A stretch of 64,000 bases of DNA from Pseudomonas nicosulfuronedens (GCF_005877905.1 NZ_SWDV01000013.1:160603-224602); one strand, 5' to 3'. Positions 44,228 through 53,597 are shown, counted from the stretch's first letter. The notes: generated by a model from the sequence alone, not told the origin. Numbers and translations: made by a program.

Positions 44228-45055
44228 ATGAGCGAAGAACAGGGCTGGAGTGCCACGCTCGAAGGCGCGACCTACCAGCCCGATCCGGCCAGCGCCGCTA
44301 CTCACGCCGTGGTGATGCGTTATCACCAGGCCTGGCGCCGCCATGACATCGAAGCGCTGATGGCGCTGTTCGACCCGCAGGTGGAGTACAACGACTTCTT
44401 CCAGGGGCGTCGGATCGCGCCGAACGAACTGCGTGAATACCTGCAGACCAGCATGCCGGCGGCGGGCGATGAATCGCAGGTCTACACCGACCGTCTGCGG
44501 GTGGACGGCGACACGGCTTTCCTGCAGTACCAGGTGACCCTGCGCGGCACGCAAGGTCTGGTGTCCTTCCGCACCACCGAGGCCTATACCGTGCGGGATG
44601 GCCGGATCATTCGGGTCAACGAGCACGCGGCGCTGGTCGGTCAGCCGCAGAAACCCGCCGGCGAACCGCAGCCACGCATGGCCGACAGCCGCCTGGGGCT
44701 TTCTGCGCGACAGTTGAGCCAGTTGGGCGGCGACATCCAGCAGTATTTCCAGCAGAGCCGGCCGTTTCTCAACCCGGACCTGGACATGCCCCAGGTCGCT
44801 GCGGCCACCGGCTACACGCGCAACCAGATTTCCTACTTTCTCAACCAGGTGCTGGGCCTGAGTTTCTACCAGTACCTGAACCAGCTGCGCCTGCGCCACC
44901 TGCTCGGTCAGTTGGGCGACGCCACCAGCGTCACGCGTATCGACGAACTGGCGCGGGCGGCGGGATTCCGCTCGCTGTCCACTTTCTACCGCTGCTTCCG
45001 CGAAGAGACGGGGTTGTCGCCCAAAGCCTACCTGGAGCAGAAGGCGACTTCGTGA
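44228..45055 (+). CDS. NTF2-like/AraC fusion regulator
   Basis: A 275-aa protein joining two domains. The N-terminal part (about aa 20-140) is an NTF2-like/SnoaL fold: VVMRYHQAWRRHDIEALMAL, then FDPQVEYNDFFQGRR. The C-terminal part (about aa 165-275) is an AraC DNA-binding domain, with IDELARAAGFRSLSTFYRCF as second helix pair. The NTF2 fold replaces the usual cupin sensor and may bind the inducer directly. Start ATG 44228 follows GGCAGGGG. It is divergent from the FAD oxidase and 219 bp ahead of the dehydrogenase, so it probably controls both. Confidence 0.88.
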   Translation: MSEEQGWSATLEGATYQPDPASAATHAVVMRYHQAWRRHDIEALMALFDPQVEYNDFFQGRRIAPNELREYLQTSMPAAGDESQVYTDRLRVDGDTAFLQYQVTLRGTQGLVSFRTTEAYTVRDGRIIRVNEHAALVGQPQKPAGEPQPRMADSRLGLSARQLSQLGGDIQQYFQQSRPFLNPDLDMPQVAAATGYTRNQISYFLNQVLGLSFYQYLNQLRLRHLLGQLGDATSVTRIDELARAAGFRSLSTFYRCFREETGLSPKAYLEQKATS

Positions 45056-45066
45056 TCGGATCGCTT

Positions 45067-45149
45067 TGTAGGATGGCGTGGAGCAAAGCGGTATCCATCA
45101 ATCGCTGGCGACCCTGACGATGGGTATCGCAAGCTCCACCCATCCTACG
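45067..45149. repeat. GTAGGATGG-type intergenic palindrome, copy 3 (diverged)
   Basis: Begins TGTAGGATGGCGTGGAGCAA and ends AGCTCCACCCATCCTACG, with several mismatches between arms. It starts 11 bp after the regulator stop codon. Confidence 0.75.
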
Positions 45150-45274
45150 AGAGCCATGTCCCCGCATGGCCCGCTCCGCGCGTGCCCGCATGCACGGCAG
45201 CTGCGTTATCAATCCCGCGCCCATTTCCCTATGCTCGGTCCACAAATAGTCCAACCCGTTCAGGAGACCTTCGC

Positions 45275-46747
45275 ATGCGCGACCAGCTTTATATCGATGG
45301 CCAGTGGCAGGCACCCGCGAAAGGCGGCCGCTTTGAAGTGTACGAACCTTCCAGCGAAACGGTGCTGACCGAAGTCGCCGCCGCCACCGTCGAGGATGTG
45401 GACCGCGCCGTGCAGTCTGCGCGCCGGGCCTTCGACGAGGGTGAGTGGGGTCGTAGTACCGGGAAGGAACGCGCTGGCTACCTGCGTGCCATCGCCGACA
45501 ACCTGCGTGGCCGCCGCGAGGACCTGGCCCGTCTGGAAGTGCAGGACAACGGTAAGCCGCTGCCAGAGGCGCAGTGGGATATCGACGACGCCATCGGCTG
45601 CTTCGATTACTACGCCGAGCTGGCCGAAGGGCTGAATGACGACGGTGAAGTGGTCGCGCTGCCCGACGAGCGTTTTGCCTGCCGCGTGCTGCGCGAGCCG
45701 GTCGGCGTAGCGGGGCAGATCATTCCGTGGAACTACCCGCTGCTGATGGCTTCGTGGAAGGTCGCTCCGGCGCTGGCTGCCGGATGCACTGCCGTGCTCA
45801 AGCCTTCCGAACTGACGCCGCTGACCTCCCTGGAGCTGGCCGCCGCGGCCGATGCCGCGGGCCTGCCCAAGGGCGTGCTCAACGTGGTGACCGGCCTGGG
45901 CCGCGACGCCGGTTCGCCGCTCTCGGCGCATCCGGGCGTGGACAAGCTGGCCTTCACCGGCAGCGTGCCGACCGGGCGCGCGATCATGCAGGCGGCGGCC
46001 CAGGACATCAAGAACGTCAGCCTGGAGCTGGGCGGCAAGTCGGCGTTCATCGTCTTCGATGATGCGGATGTCGAAGCGGCCGTGGAGTGGATTCTCTTCG
46101 GTATCTTCTGGAACCAGGGCCAGGTATGCAGCGCCACTTCGCGTCTGCTGGTGCAGGATGGGCTGCACGACCGGTTGATCGAGCGGCTGGTGGAAGAAAC
46201 CCGCCGTATCACTATCGGCAACGGCCTGGAACCGGGTGTGCTGCTCGGCCCGTTGGTCAGCGCCGGTCAGCATGCCAAGGTGCTGCAGGCCATCGAGGCC
46301 GGCGTGCGCGATGGCGCGAAACTGGTGACCGGCGGTAAGCGCCCGGCGCATCGGGACAAGGGCTGGTTCGTCGAGCCGACGGTGTTCATCGACGCGCCGC
46401 TGGAGAGTGCTGTGTGGCGCGAGGAAATCTTCGGCCCGGTGCTCGCCGTACGCCGTTTCAAGGACGAAGCCGAGGCGCTGCGCCTGGCCAACGACAGCCA
46501 GTTCGGCCTGGCGGCGGCGGTGATGTCCGCCGACCCCGCACGCTGCCAACGCGTGAGCCGGGGCCTGCGTGCCGGCATCGTCTGGGTCAACTGCTCGCAG
46601 CCGACCTTCACCCAGGCGCCCTGGGGTGGCTACAAGCAGAGCGGTATCGGCCGCGAGCTGGGTGTGTGGGGCCTGGACAACTACCTGGAGACCAAACAGG
46701 TCACCGAGTACCTCAGCGACCAGCCTTGGGGTTGGTACATCAAGTAG
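45275..46747 (+). CDS. Aldehyde dehydrogenase, BetB-like
   Basis: A 490-aa NAD(P)-dependent aldehyde dehydrogenase with N153 in PWNYP, general base E251 in LELGGKS and catalytic C285 in NQGQVCSATSR. The FTGSVPTGRAI nucleotide-binding segment and WGGYKQSGIGRELG near the end place it close to betaine-aldehyde/aminoaldehyde dehydrogenases. The ATG at 45275 follows CAGGAGACC. With the divergent FAD amine oxidase it makes a two-step amine to acid route. Substrate not certain. Confidence 0.93.
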   Translation: MRDQLYIDGQWQAPAKGGRFEVYEPSSETVLTEVAAATVEDVDRAVQSARRAFDEGEWGRSTGKERAGYLRAIADNLRGRREDLARLEVQDNGKPLPEAQWDIDDAIGCFDYYAELAEGLNDDGEVVALPDERFACRVLREPVGVAGQIIPWNYPLLMASWKVAPALAAGCTAVLKPSELTPLTSLELAAAADAAGLPKGVLNVVTGLGRDAGSPLSAHPGVDKLAFTGSVPTGRAIMQAAAQDIKNVSLELGGKSAFIVFDDADVEAAVEWILFGIFWNQGQVCSATSRLLVQDGLHDRLIERLVEETRRITIGNGLEPGVLLGPLVSAGQHAKVLQAIEAGVRDGAKLVTGGKRPAHRDKGWFVEPTVFIDAPLESAVWREEIFGPVLAVRRFKDEAEALRLANDSQFGLAAAVMSADPARCQRVSRGLRAGIVWVNCSQPTFTQAPWGGYKQSGIGRELGVWGLDNYLETKQVTEYLSDQPWGWYIK

Positions 46748-46806
46748 GTCGATGCGCGGCGCGGTGAATGTTGCACGTGGCGCCTCGGAACATCGATGGG
46801 CCATTG

Positions 46807-46875
46807 TTCGCGAGCAAGCTCGCTCCTACGAAAAGCAGCTACGTACATGCCTGTAGGAGCGAGCTTGCTCGCGAA
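46807..46875. repeat. REP pair (inverted)
   Basis: TTCGCGAGCAAGCTCGCTCC and GGAGCGAGCTTGCTCGCGAA face each other across a spacer, between the aldehyde dehydrogenase and LysR 3' ends. In this convergent position they may act as a bidirectional transcription block. Confidence 0.9.
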
Positions 46876-46960
46876 CCCGCCCAGCGCCGGCTTTGTTGGG
46901 AGGGCACAGAACGCCCTGGGTGTTCAGGCATGCCATTACACCAGCTGGCGCGAACGTAGA

Positions 46961-47875
46961 TCAGATCAACCCCTTGCCCTGCAGATGCTCGCGCAGGTAC
47001 TCGATGAACACCCGCACCTTGCGCGTACTGCGCCGGTGCGGCAGGTAGAGTACATGCACCCAGGGCCCGAAGGCGCTCTGGTCGCGCCAGCAATCGGGTA
47101 GCTGCTCCACCAGCTCGCCGCTTTCCAGGTAGGGCAGCGCGCTCCATTGCGGCAGGAACTGCAGACCTTGTCCGTCCAGCAGGCAGGAGAGCAGGAAATC
47201 GTAGTTGTCGCTGGCGATGCGCGGCACCGGCTGGCGGATGCGCAGGCGTTCGCCGTCCTTCTGCACCCACCAGAAATTCCGGTTCAGCAGTGGGTGGCGG
47301 AAGATCAGCCAGTCGTGCTGCTCGTAGTTCTCCAATGTCACCTCCAGACCCTTTTCAGCGAGGTACCTGGGGCTGGCGCAGAGCATCAGACGGTTCTCGA
47401 TCAGTGGCTGGGCGATCACGTCCGGCAGGTCGATGGGGCCGTCGCGCAGAGCGATGTCGTAGCCGCCTTCCACCAGGTCGACGAACTCGTCCAACAGGTC
47501 CACCTCCAGGCGCACCTGCGGGTGCTCGCGCAGGAAGCGGCAACACACCGCGTTGAAAAAGGCCGGGGCGAAGGAGGGTGGCGAGACGATGCGCAGGCTG
47601 CCGCGCAGCTCGGTCTGCAACTGCTCGACCTCTTCGCTGGCGCGCTGCAGTTGCATCAGCGCCGAGCGCGCACCTTCCAGGTAGATGTGCCCGGCCTCGG
47701 TCAGTGCCATGCGTCGCGTGGTGCGCTCGAACAGGCGCTGGCCCAGGTCGGCCTCCAGTTGCGCCACGCCTTTGGTGATCGCCGAGGGTGTCTTGCCCAG
47801 CTGTTCGGCGGCGCGGCTGAAGCCGCCGTGGTCGGCGGTGGCGACGAACATGGTGAGGGCGGTCATCTTGTCCAT
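46961..47875 (-). CDS. LysR-family regulator
   Basis: A 304-aa LysR protein. The HTH is MTALTMFVATADHGGFSRAA with TPSAITKGVAQLEADLGQRL; the C-terminal effector domain covers about aa 90-295. It is divergent from the amidohydrolase gene with 106 bp between them. A GTTAA...TTAAC inverted repeat lies in the gap. It probably controls the amidohydrolase, acyltransferase and MFS genes. Confidence 0.93.
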   Translation of the reverse strand: MDKMTALTMFVATADHGGFSRAAEQLGKTPSAITKGVAQLEADLGQRLFERTTRRMALTEAGHIYLEGARSALMQLQRASEEVEQLQTELRGSLRIVSPPSFAPAFFNAVCCRFLREHPQVRLEVDLLDEFVDLVEGGYDIALRDGPIDLPDVIAQPLIENRLMLCASPRYLAEKGLEVTLENYEQHDWLIFRHPLLNRNFWWVQKDGERLRIRQPVPRIASDNYDFLLSCLLDGQGLQFLPQWSALPYLESGELVEQLPDCWRDQSAFGPWVHVLYLPHRRSTRKVRVFIEYLREHLQGKGLI

Positions 47876-47918
47876 GGATTGCTTCCTGGCAGGAACAGAA
47901 GTTGTGCGGGAAGTCAGT

Positions 47919-47946
47919 GTTAAAGCCGCCGGGGCTTTTGCTTAAC
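47919..47946. promoter_or_regulatory. Nested inverted repeat, candidate LysR site
   Basis: GTTAA and TTAAC form outer arms, and AAAGCC/GGCTTT form inner arms, in the 106-bp gap between the divergent LysR and amidohydrolase genes. It is 35 bp before the amidohydrolase start, overlapping the expected promoter. Confidence 0.45.
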
Positions 47947-47981
47947 CTTCGTCACAGATCAACAATAACGAAGGCTCTGCG

Positions 47982-49706
47982 ATGAAACTACTGATTCCGG
48001 CGCTGGTGTCGGCGGCTTGCGCTTTTTCCTCGATGGAAACTATGGCCGCCGTCGACCTCATCTTCCACGGCGGCAAGGTCTACACCGCCGAACCCGGCCA
48101 GGCGCTGCAGCAGGCGGTGGCGGTGGAGAACGGCCGTATCCTCGCCGTCGGCTCCGATGCGCAGGTCCTCAAGCTCCGGCAGCCGTCGACCCAGGTCATC
48201 GATCTGCAGGGTCAGGTGCTGATGCCCGGTTTCATCGATGCCCATACCCACCTGGTCAAGGGCGGCCTGCAGATGCTCCAGGCCAACCTGGACAACCAGG
48301 ACCTGCCCCTGGCCGAGTTCGAGGGCAAGCTGCGCCAGTGGCGTGACGACGGCCGCGCGCGGCGTGGCCAGTTCCTCTATGTCGGTGGCGTGCCGACGGC
48401 GTACTGGGACGAACTCGGTGAATTGCAGCAGCGCTTCAACCAGGGAGAATGGGCAAAGCAGCCGATCCTCCTGGCCGGCGGTGACTATCACACCGGCTGG
48501 GCCAACCAGGCGCTGCTCGACCTCGCCGGGATCGACGTGGCCAAGGTCAAGTCGCTGAAGGGCGAAGAGCAGGCCACCATCGGCCACGACGCCGACGGCA
48601 AGCCCAACGGATTCCTGGTGGATGCCGGTCTGTACCCGGTGCAGGCGCTGCTGCCGTTGGCCAGCAACGACGAGCTGCTCAAGGCCCTGAAGGGCGCGCA
48701 GAGCTACTACCACGAGCTGGGCATCACCGCCTGGATGGAGCCCCTGGCGAACGAGAACCCCGGTGGTGACATCCACAACGACTCCGTTGGCGTGCTGCCG
48801 GCCTACAAGCTGCTGGCGGAGCAGGGCGGGCTGACGGCGCACGTCGCCGCGCTGCTGATGGCCGACTCGAAGGCCACACCGGCCGACCTCGACGAACTGG
48901 ACAAGGTGCGCCAGCAATTCATCGATGTTCCCAACCTGACGCTGCCGGGCATCAAGGTATTCGCCGACGGCGTGGCCGAGATTCCGGCGCAGAGCGCGGC
49001 GATGATCGAGCCCTACAGCAATTCGAAGAAGTACGGCGAGTTGCTGATCGATCCCAAGCACTTCGGTGAGCTGGTCAGCGCCGCCGACGCCCGTGGCTGG
49101 CTGGTGCACATCCATGCCATTGGTGACCGCGCGGTGCGCGAGTCGCTCAACGGCATCGAGCAAGCGCGCAAGGATCGCCACAGCGGCATCCCGCATTCGA
49201 TCACTCACCTGCAGATGGTCAATCCCAAGGACTTCCCGCGCTTCAAGGCGCTCGACGTGATTGCCGCCATGCAGCTGTACTGGGCGGCCGCCGACGAGAA
49301 CAGCGTCGACCTGGTCAAGCCCTACGTCAGTGCCATGGCCTTCCTGCACATGTACCCGGCGCGCTCGCTGCTGAAGAACGGCGCGACCATTTCCGGCGCC
49401 AGCGACTGGCCGATTACCACGCCCGATCCGTGGAAGGCCATCTACCAGGCGATCCAGCGCGTCGGCCCGAAAGGGGTGCTCAACGCCGCTGAGGACATCG
49501 ACCGGCAGACCATGTTCCAGGCCTACACCCTCAACGCCGCGCGCACTATTCGTCTGGAGGGCAGCATCGGGTCGCTCAAGCCGGGCAAGCAGGCGGACCT
49601 GGTCCTGCTCGACCGCGACGTGTTCACGGTCAAGCCCGAGGCGTTGCGCGATACCCGAGTGCTCAAGACCTGGTTTGCCGGCCGCGAAGTCTATAGTCGG
49701 CCATAG
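47982..49706 (+). CDS. Exported YtcJ-like amidohydrolase
   Basis: A 574-aa metal-dependent amidohydrolase with a signal peptide (about aa 3-22, ending MAAVD). It has the metal-binding HTH (H88, H90) in GFIDAHTHLVKGG, a second histidine site in VHIHAIGDRAV and a late Asp in SGASDWPITT. This is the YtcJ/amidohydrolase-3 layout. A periplasmic location is unusual for the family and suggests hydrolysis of an outside amide before uptake. It is followed by the C45 acyltransferase gene after 93 bp. Confidence 0.9.
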   Translation: MKLLIPALVSAACAFSSMETMAAVDLIFHGGKVYTAEPGQALQQAVAVENGRILAVGSDAQVLKLRQPSTQVIDLQGQVLMPGFIDAHTHLVKGGLQMLQANLDNQDLPLAEFEGKLRQWRDDGRARRGQFLYVGGVPTAYWDELGELQQRFNQGEWAKQPILLAGGDYHTGWANQALLDLAGIDVAKVKSLKGEEQATIGHDADGKPNGFLVDAGLYPVQALLPLASNDELLKALKGAQSYYHELGITAWMEPLANENPGGDIHNDSVGVLPAYKLLAEQGGLTAHVAALLMADSKATPADLDELDKVRQQFIDVPNLTLPGIKVFADGVAEIPAQSAAMIEPYSNSKKYGELLIDPKHFGELVSAADARGWLVHIHAIGDRAVRESLNGIEQARKDRHSGIPHSITHLQMVNPKDFPRFKALDVIAAMQLYWAAADENSVDLVKPYVSAMAFLHMYPARSLLKNGATISGASDWPITTPDPWKAIYQAIQRVGPKGVLNAAEDIDRQTMFQAYTLNAARTIRLEGSIGSLKPGKQADLVLLDRDVFTVKPEALRDTRVLKTWFAGREVYSRP

Positions 49707-49799
49707 TTAAAAAGCGTGCGACAAACCCTGACCCTTCTTCATTCTACAAAGTGCGCTTTGCTTCAATTCATTCGTTCATGTAGTAACAGGAGCCTTGCC

Positions 49800-50879
49800 G
49801 TGATTCTTCACACCTTCACCACCGACATCCGCGACCCGCTGCAGCGTGGCCGGCAGATAGGTGAAACCTTCGCCGAGCAGATCCGCCAGACCGTGGCGCT
49901 GTACCTGGACTTCTTCCCGCGCGTCGGCGTGGAGATCGACAAGGCGCGCGCCATTGGCGAAGCGAGCCTGGCAGCGCTGGCCGACTGGTGCCCGGCCCTG
50001 GCGAAGGAGGTCGAAGGCCTGGCCCTGGGCGTCGGCCTGCCGCTTTGGCAACTGGCGGCGCTGAACGCCCGCACCGAGATTCTGGCGGTAATGCCCGAGC
50101 AACCGGTGGAAGGCGAATGCTCCACCTCCGTCTACGCCCCGGCGGGTGCTGCTGCACCGCGCAGTCTGCAGACCTGGGACTGGCACGACAGCCTGGTGCC
50201 CCACGGCCTGCTGCTGGGCTTCACCGGCAGTACCGGCCTGACTGCCAAACTGTTCACCGAGTTCGGGATGCTCGGCAAGATCGGCGTGAACAGCGCAGGG
50301 CTGGGGGTGCACTTCAACATCCTGCACCACGCCAGTGACGACGGCAGCGCCGGCGTGCCGGTGCACGCCATCGCCCGTCGGGTGCTGGAAGAAGCCAGCA
50401 GCGTCACCGAGGCCATCGACCTGGCGCGGTCGGCGCGGGTCAGCGCATCCACGGTGCTCACTGTGTTCACGCGCAACGACGTCCGCGCCCGCGCCGCCAG
50501 CATCGAGATGAGTCCGGCACACACCGCCGTGGTAGTACCGCGCGAAGATGGCTGGCTGCTGCACACCAACCACTTCCTCGACGGCGAGCTGAGCTGGGGC
50601 GAGCGCACGGCGGACGTGTCTACCACCTATGCGCGCCTGGAACACCTCAAGGCCGCCACCGCCGGCATGACTGGCAAGGCCCTGCGCGAACGTGCCGACG
50701 CCTTCTGCGGCGCGGACGGCGACCAGGCGGTGGTTTGCTTCCACCCGGACATGTCCGAGCCGGATACCGAGCGCTGGGAAACCCTGCTGAGCATCGGTCT
50801 GGACACCACGAACTGCGCCCTGGAGTACGTCGCCGGTACGCCGAAGAAGCTGGCCGACGAAGGCTTCCTGCGTTTCTAG
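49800..50879 (+). CDS. C45-family acyltransferase/amidase (Ntn-type)
   Basis: A 359-aa protein of the isopenicillin N acyltransferase (peptidase C45) family. The precursor-type cleavage site is GEC107STSVYA, where Cys107 would become the N-terminal nucleophile after self-cleavage. SLQTWDWHDSLVPHG and GVNSAGLGVHFNIL are conserved family segments. The start is a GTG at 49800 with AACAGGAG upstream. Such enzymes remove or exchange acyl groups on amines. With an exported amidohydrolase and a carrier in the same unit, use of an N-acyl compound is likely. Confidence 0.87.
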   Translation: MILHTFTTDIRDPLQRGRQIGETFAEQIRQTVALYLDFFPRVGVEIDKARAIGEASLAALADWCPALAKEVEGLALGVGLPLWQLAALNARTEILAVMPEQPVEGECSTSVYAPAGAAAPRSLQTWDWHDSLVPHGLLLGFTGSTGLTAKLFTEFGMLGKIGVNSAGLGVHFNILHHASDDGSAGVPVHAIARRVLEEASSVTEAIDLARSARVSASTVLTVFTRNDVRARAASIEMSPAHTAVVVPREDGWLLHTNHFLDGELSWGERTADVSTTYARLEHLKAATAGMTGKALRERADAFCGADGDQAVVCFHPDMSEPDTERWETLLSIGLDTTNCALEYVAGTPKKLADEGFLRF

Positions 50880-50881
50880 TT

Positions 50882-50959
50882 CGTAGGGCGCATAACGCGC
50901 CAGCGTTATCCGCCGCCGAGCTGTCGGCGGAAAACCCGTTCCGGGTTGTGTGTCCTACG
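50882..50959. repeat. GTAGGGCG-type intergenic palindrome, copy 3
   Basis: CGTAGGGCGCATAACGCGCC at the left and a slightly degenerate GGGTTGTGTGTCCTACG at the right. It begins 2 bp after the acyltransferase stop. A second stem GGCGGCC/GGCCGCC lies at 50988-51005, before the MFS gene. Confidence 0.8.
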
Positions 50960-51046
50960 CGTCATCGCATCTAAACCAACGCCCCGTGGCGGCCTGCCGG
51001 CCGCCGCGCGGGTTTCGTGTTGCCAAAAAAACAAGAGTGAACCGCC

Positions 51047-52381
51047 ATGATCGACCACACGCCCGCAGCTCCTGGCTCGCGCTCGGCCTTTCGCACCTTC
51101 TGCGTCTCCGGCATGGGTACCGCGCTGGAGTTCTACGATTTCGTCATCTACGGCTACGCCGCCGCACTGATCTTCCCGCAGCTGTTCTTCCCCGGCATGG
51201 ATCGCCTGACCGCCGTGCTGGTTGCCTTTGCAGCCTTCGGCGCCGGCTTCTTTGCCCGTCCACTGGGCGGCGTGGTGTTCGGCCACCTGGGTGACCGCTA
51301 CGGCCGGCAGAAGGCGCTGGTCGCCACCCTGGTGCTGATGGGGGCGAGCACCCTGCTGATCGGCTTCCTGCCAACCCACGCCAGCATTGGCGCGGCTGCG
51401 CCCGTCCTGCTGGTACTCCTGCGGCTGGTCCAGGGCTTCGCCGCCGGCGGGGAGTGGGGCGGGGCGGCGCTGTTCGGCATCGAGGTTGCACCCAAGGGTC
51501 GCCGCGGTCTGTGGGGTAGCTTCACGAGCATCGGCATCGGCATCGGTGGCATCTTCGGCTCGGCGGTGTTCGCCATTGTCAGCTTCGCCTTCGACGATGA
51601 CCTGAGCGGCATCGCCTGGCGCATCCCGTTCTGGCTTGGCGGCCTGCTGATGCTGATTGGCCTCTACGCGCGCCTGCAGAACACCGCACCGTCGCCCAAG
51701 GCCGCGCCGCAGGCCGAGGCGCGCATGCCGCTGATGGAGGCTTTCCGCCGCCGTCCGCGCGAGCTGCTGCTGTGCATCGGCATCGCTTTCGGCTACGTCA
51801 CCATCGCCTACATCGGCAGCACCTTCTTCCTCGCCTACGCGACCGATATCGGCTATAGCAGCAGCCACGCCTTGCTGTTCGATTTTTCGTTGTCGGTGGC
51901 CATCGTGGCGTCCGCACCGTTCTTCGGCCACCTGTCGGATCGCTTTGGGCGCCGCGCGGTGATGATCTTCGGGGCGGCCATCATGGCGCTGGGGTTGTTC
52001 GCCTTCTTCCCGCTGATCGGTCTGCACAACCTGCCGTTGGCGTTGCTGGCGTACGTCGCCGTGGGCTTCTTCATGGGCGCGACCCAGGGGCCGATCCCGG
52101 CTTTCCTCGCTGAGCAGTTCCCGCGGGAAATGCGCTACTCGGGGATTTCCTTCAGCTACCAGATCGGCGCGGCACTGGGCGGCGGCACGGCGTCGAGCAT
52201 CGCCACGGCCATCCTTATCGCCACGGGCCGCAACCCGTTCGGCGTGGCGCTCTACGGCGCGGCGGCGCTATTGCTGGTGGCAGTGTGTTCCTGGCTGCTG
52301 CGTGAAACCTCGCGCCTGCCCATGGAAGTGATCGACCGCGACGACGCCGCAACTGGCATCGCCCAGGCCCAGGTCAGCTAA
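51047..52381 (+). CDS. MFS transporter, metabolite:H+ symporter (MHS) type
   Basis: A 444-aa, 12-helix major facilitator of the MHS (ProP/ShiA-like) group. The start FCVSGMGTALEFYDFVIYGY, the loop motif GHLGDRYGRQKAL and the helix 4-5 stretch RLVQGFAAGGEWGGAAL are diagnostic. MHS carriers import organic acids or zwitterions with protons. It is third in the amidohydrolase and C45 unit (167 bp gap containing a palindrome), so it probably takes up the pathway product or substrate. Its 3' end overlaps the convergent EamA gene by 4 nt. Confidence 0.93.
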   Translation: MIDHTPAAPGSRSAFRTFCVSGMGTALEFYDFVIYGYAAALIFPQLFFPGMDRLTAVLVAFAAFGAGFFARPLGGVVFGHLGDRYGRQKALVATLVLMGASTLLIGFLPTHASIGAAAPVLLVLLRLVQGFAAGGEWGGAALFGIEVAPKGRRGLWGSFTSIGIGIGGIFGSAVFAIVSFAFDDDLSGIAWRIPFWLGGLLMLIGLYARLQNTAPSPKAAPQAEARMPLMEAFRRRPRELLLCIGIAFGYVTIAYIGSTFFLAYATDIGYSSSHALLFDFSLSVAIVASAPFFGHLSDRFGRRAVMIFGAAIMALGLFAFFPLIGLHNLPLALLAYVAVGFFMGATQGPIPAFLAEQFPREMRYSGISFSYQIGAALGGGTASSIATAILIATGRNPFGVALYGAAALLLVAVCSWLLRETSRLPMEVIDRDDAATGIAQAQVS

Positions 52382-53262
52382 GTGATGGCGCGCGCCCTGG
52401 TGCCGGGCAGCAGCCCGAGCACCAGGGCACAACCGATCAGGATGATCAGCGCGCCCACGCCTTGCATCAGCGACAGGCTTTCGCCCAGCACTAGCGCACC
52501 CACCAGAACGGCGACGACGGTGACGACGAATTCCACGCTGATGGTTTTCGTCGCCCCGATGCGCGCGACGAGTTGGAAGTACACGACGTAGTTCACCGCA
52601 CTGAGCACGCAGCCGCAGAGCAGCAGGAAGAGGAAGTCGACCGGTTGCGGCGTACCCGGAACCGGCACCCAGATCAGCAATGGAAGCGTCAGTAGCCCGC
52701 CGATGCCGAAGGCGCCGCAGGTGACTTCCCAGGGACCGGCGGTGCGTAGTCTGAGGCTCGCGTAGTTACTGCCGAAGGCTGCGCAAACCGCGCCGAACAC
52801 CGAGGCTGCGCTGCCGAGGATGAATTCGTGGGTGACCGGTACCGCCGGGAATCCCACCAGCAGCACCATGCCGCAGAAGCCCAGGACCAGCCCGCCCAGG
52901 CCGCTCCAGGTGATGCGCTCCAGGCCCCAGAGACGGCCGATGAGCATGGAGAACAGCGGGATGCCGGCGACGAAGATCGCCGCCATGGCGGTGCCGATGC
53001 GTGGGGTGGCGTAGGTCATGCCGATCAACTGGCCGGCCACCGTCGTGGCACCGACCACGCACAGTGGTTTCCACAGTCCTTCGAAATTCAACCGGCGCCC
53101 GGACAGTTTCGCCACTGCGAACAGCGTGAAGCTGGCGATCAGCGCGCGGAAGCTCACCGCGCCCACCCAGCCGAACCCGGCAATGGCCTTGAGCAGGACG
53201 AGAAAGGACAGCCCCCAGCCGAGTGCGAGGAACAGGTAGGCGGCAAGGTCGCGCGGTTGCAT
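52378..53262 (-). CDS. EamA/DMT-family exporter
   Basis: A 294-aa protein with ten predicted helices in two EamA repeats (about aa 5-135 and 147-288), for example LGWGLSFLVLLKAI and GVGALIILIGCALVL. DMT carriers of this size usually export amino acids or other small metabolites. The start ATG at 53262 follows CCGGAGTCGT; the TTG at 53280 is less likely. It is convergent with the MHS carrier and not obviously part of an operon. Confidence 0.9.
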   Translation of the reverse strand: MQPRDLAAYLFLALGWGLSFLVLLKAIAGFGWVGAVSFRALIASFTLFAVAKLSGRRLNFEGLWKPLCVVGATTVAGQLIGMTYATPRIGTAMAAIFVAGIPLFSMLIGRLWGLERITWSGLGGLVLGFCGMVLLVGFPAVPVTHEFILGSAASVFGAVCAAFGSNYASLRLRTAGPWEVTCGAFGIGGLLTLPLLIWVPVPGTPQPVDFLFLLLCGCVLSAVNYVVYFQLVARIGATKTISVEFVVTVVAVLVGALVLGESLSLMQGVGALIILIGCALVLGLLPGTRARAIT

Positions 53263-53597
53263 ACGACTCCGGTGGCGCAAGGCAGACGGGGACCACCGAA
53301 AAGCGGCGGCGAATGCCGCTATCTTGCCGGGCCGCCATGATCCTTGGGAAGGCGGCGCACCGACGTTTTTCTATCTGCCGACGGTGCATTTCGCCTGCCC
53401 GTACCTGCCTCTTTCCTCGGCGAGGTCGGATGCGCTGTCGTGCTGCCTGGTACTGCAGTGCGCCGGCGATCTTCAGGTTCGCTGGAGATTGGTATCCGGC
53501 TCATGTCGGGATCTGTGTCCGTTTCGAGTGCTGCGCAGGGCCTTGCCACTTTCCAGCTTGAGTGCGTGGCCCTGATGCGCCGAAGCGGCAGAGTCCG
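53263..53597. other. 335-bp gap without a recognisable gene
   Basis: The gap between the start of the EamA gene and the end of the hydroxyacid dehydrogenase gene. Short open frames occur on both strands, but none has a ribosome site or a recognisable protein pattern, and no repeat family of this window is present. It should contain the EamA promoter. Confidence 0.5.

Noticed and set aside
53223..53575. Overlapping small frames in the gap before the hydroxyacid dehydrogenase
   Set aside because: Arg/Cys/Pro-rich sequences with no ribosome site and no conserved pattern.
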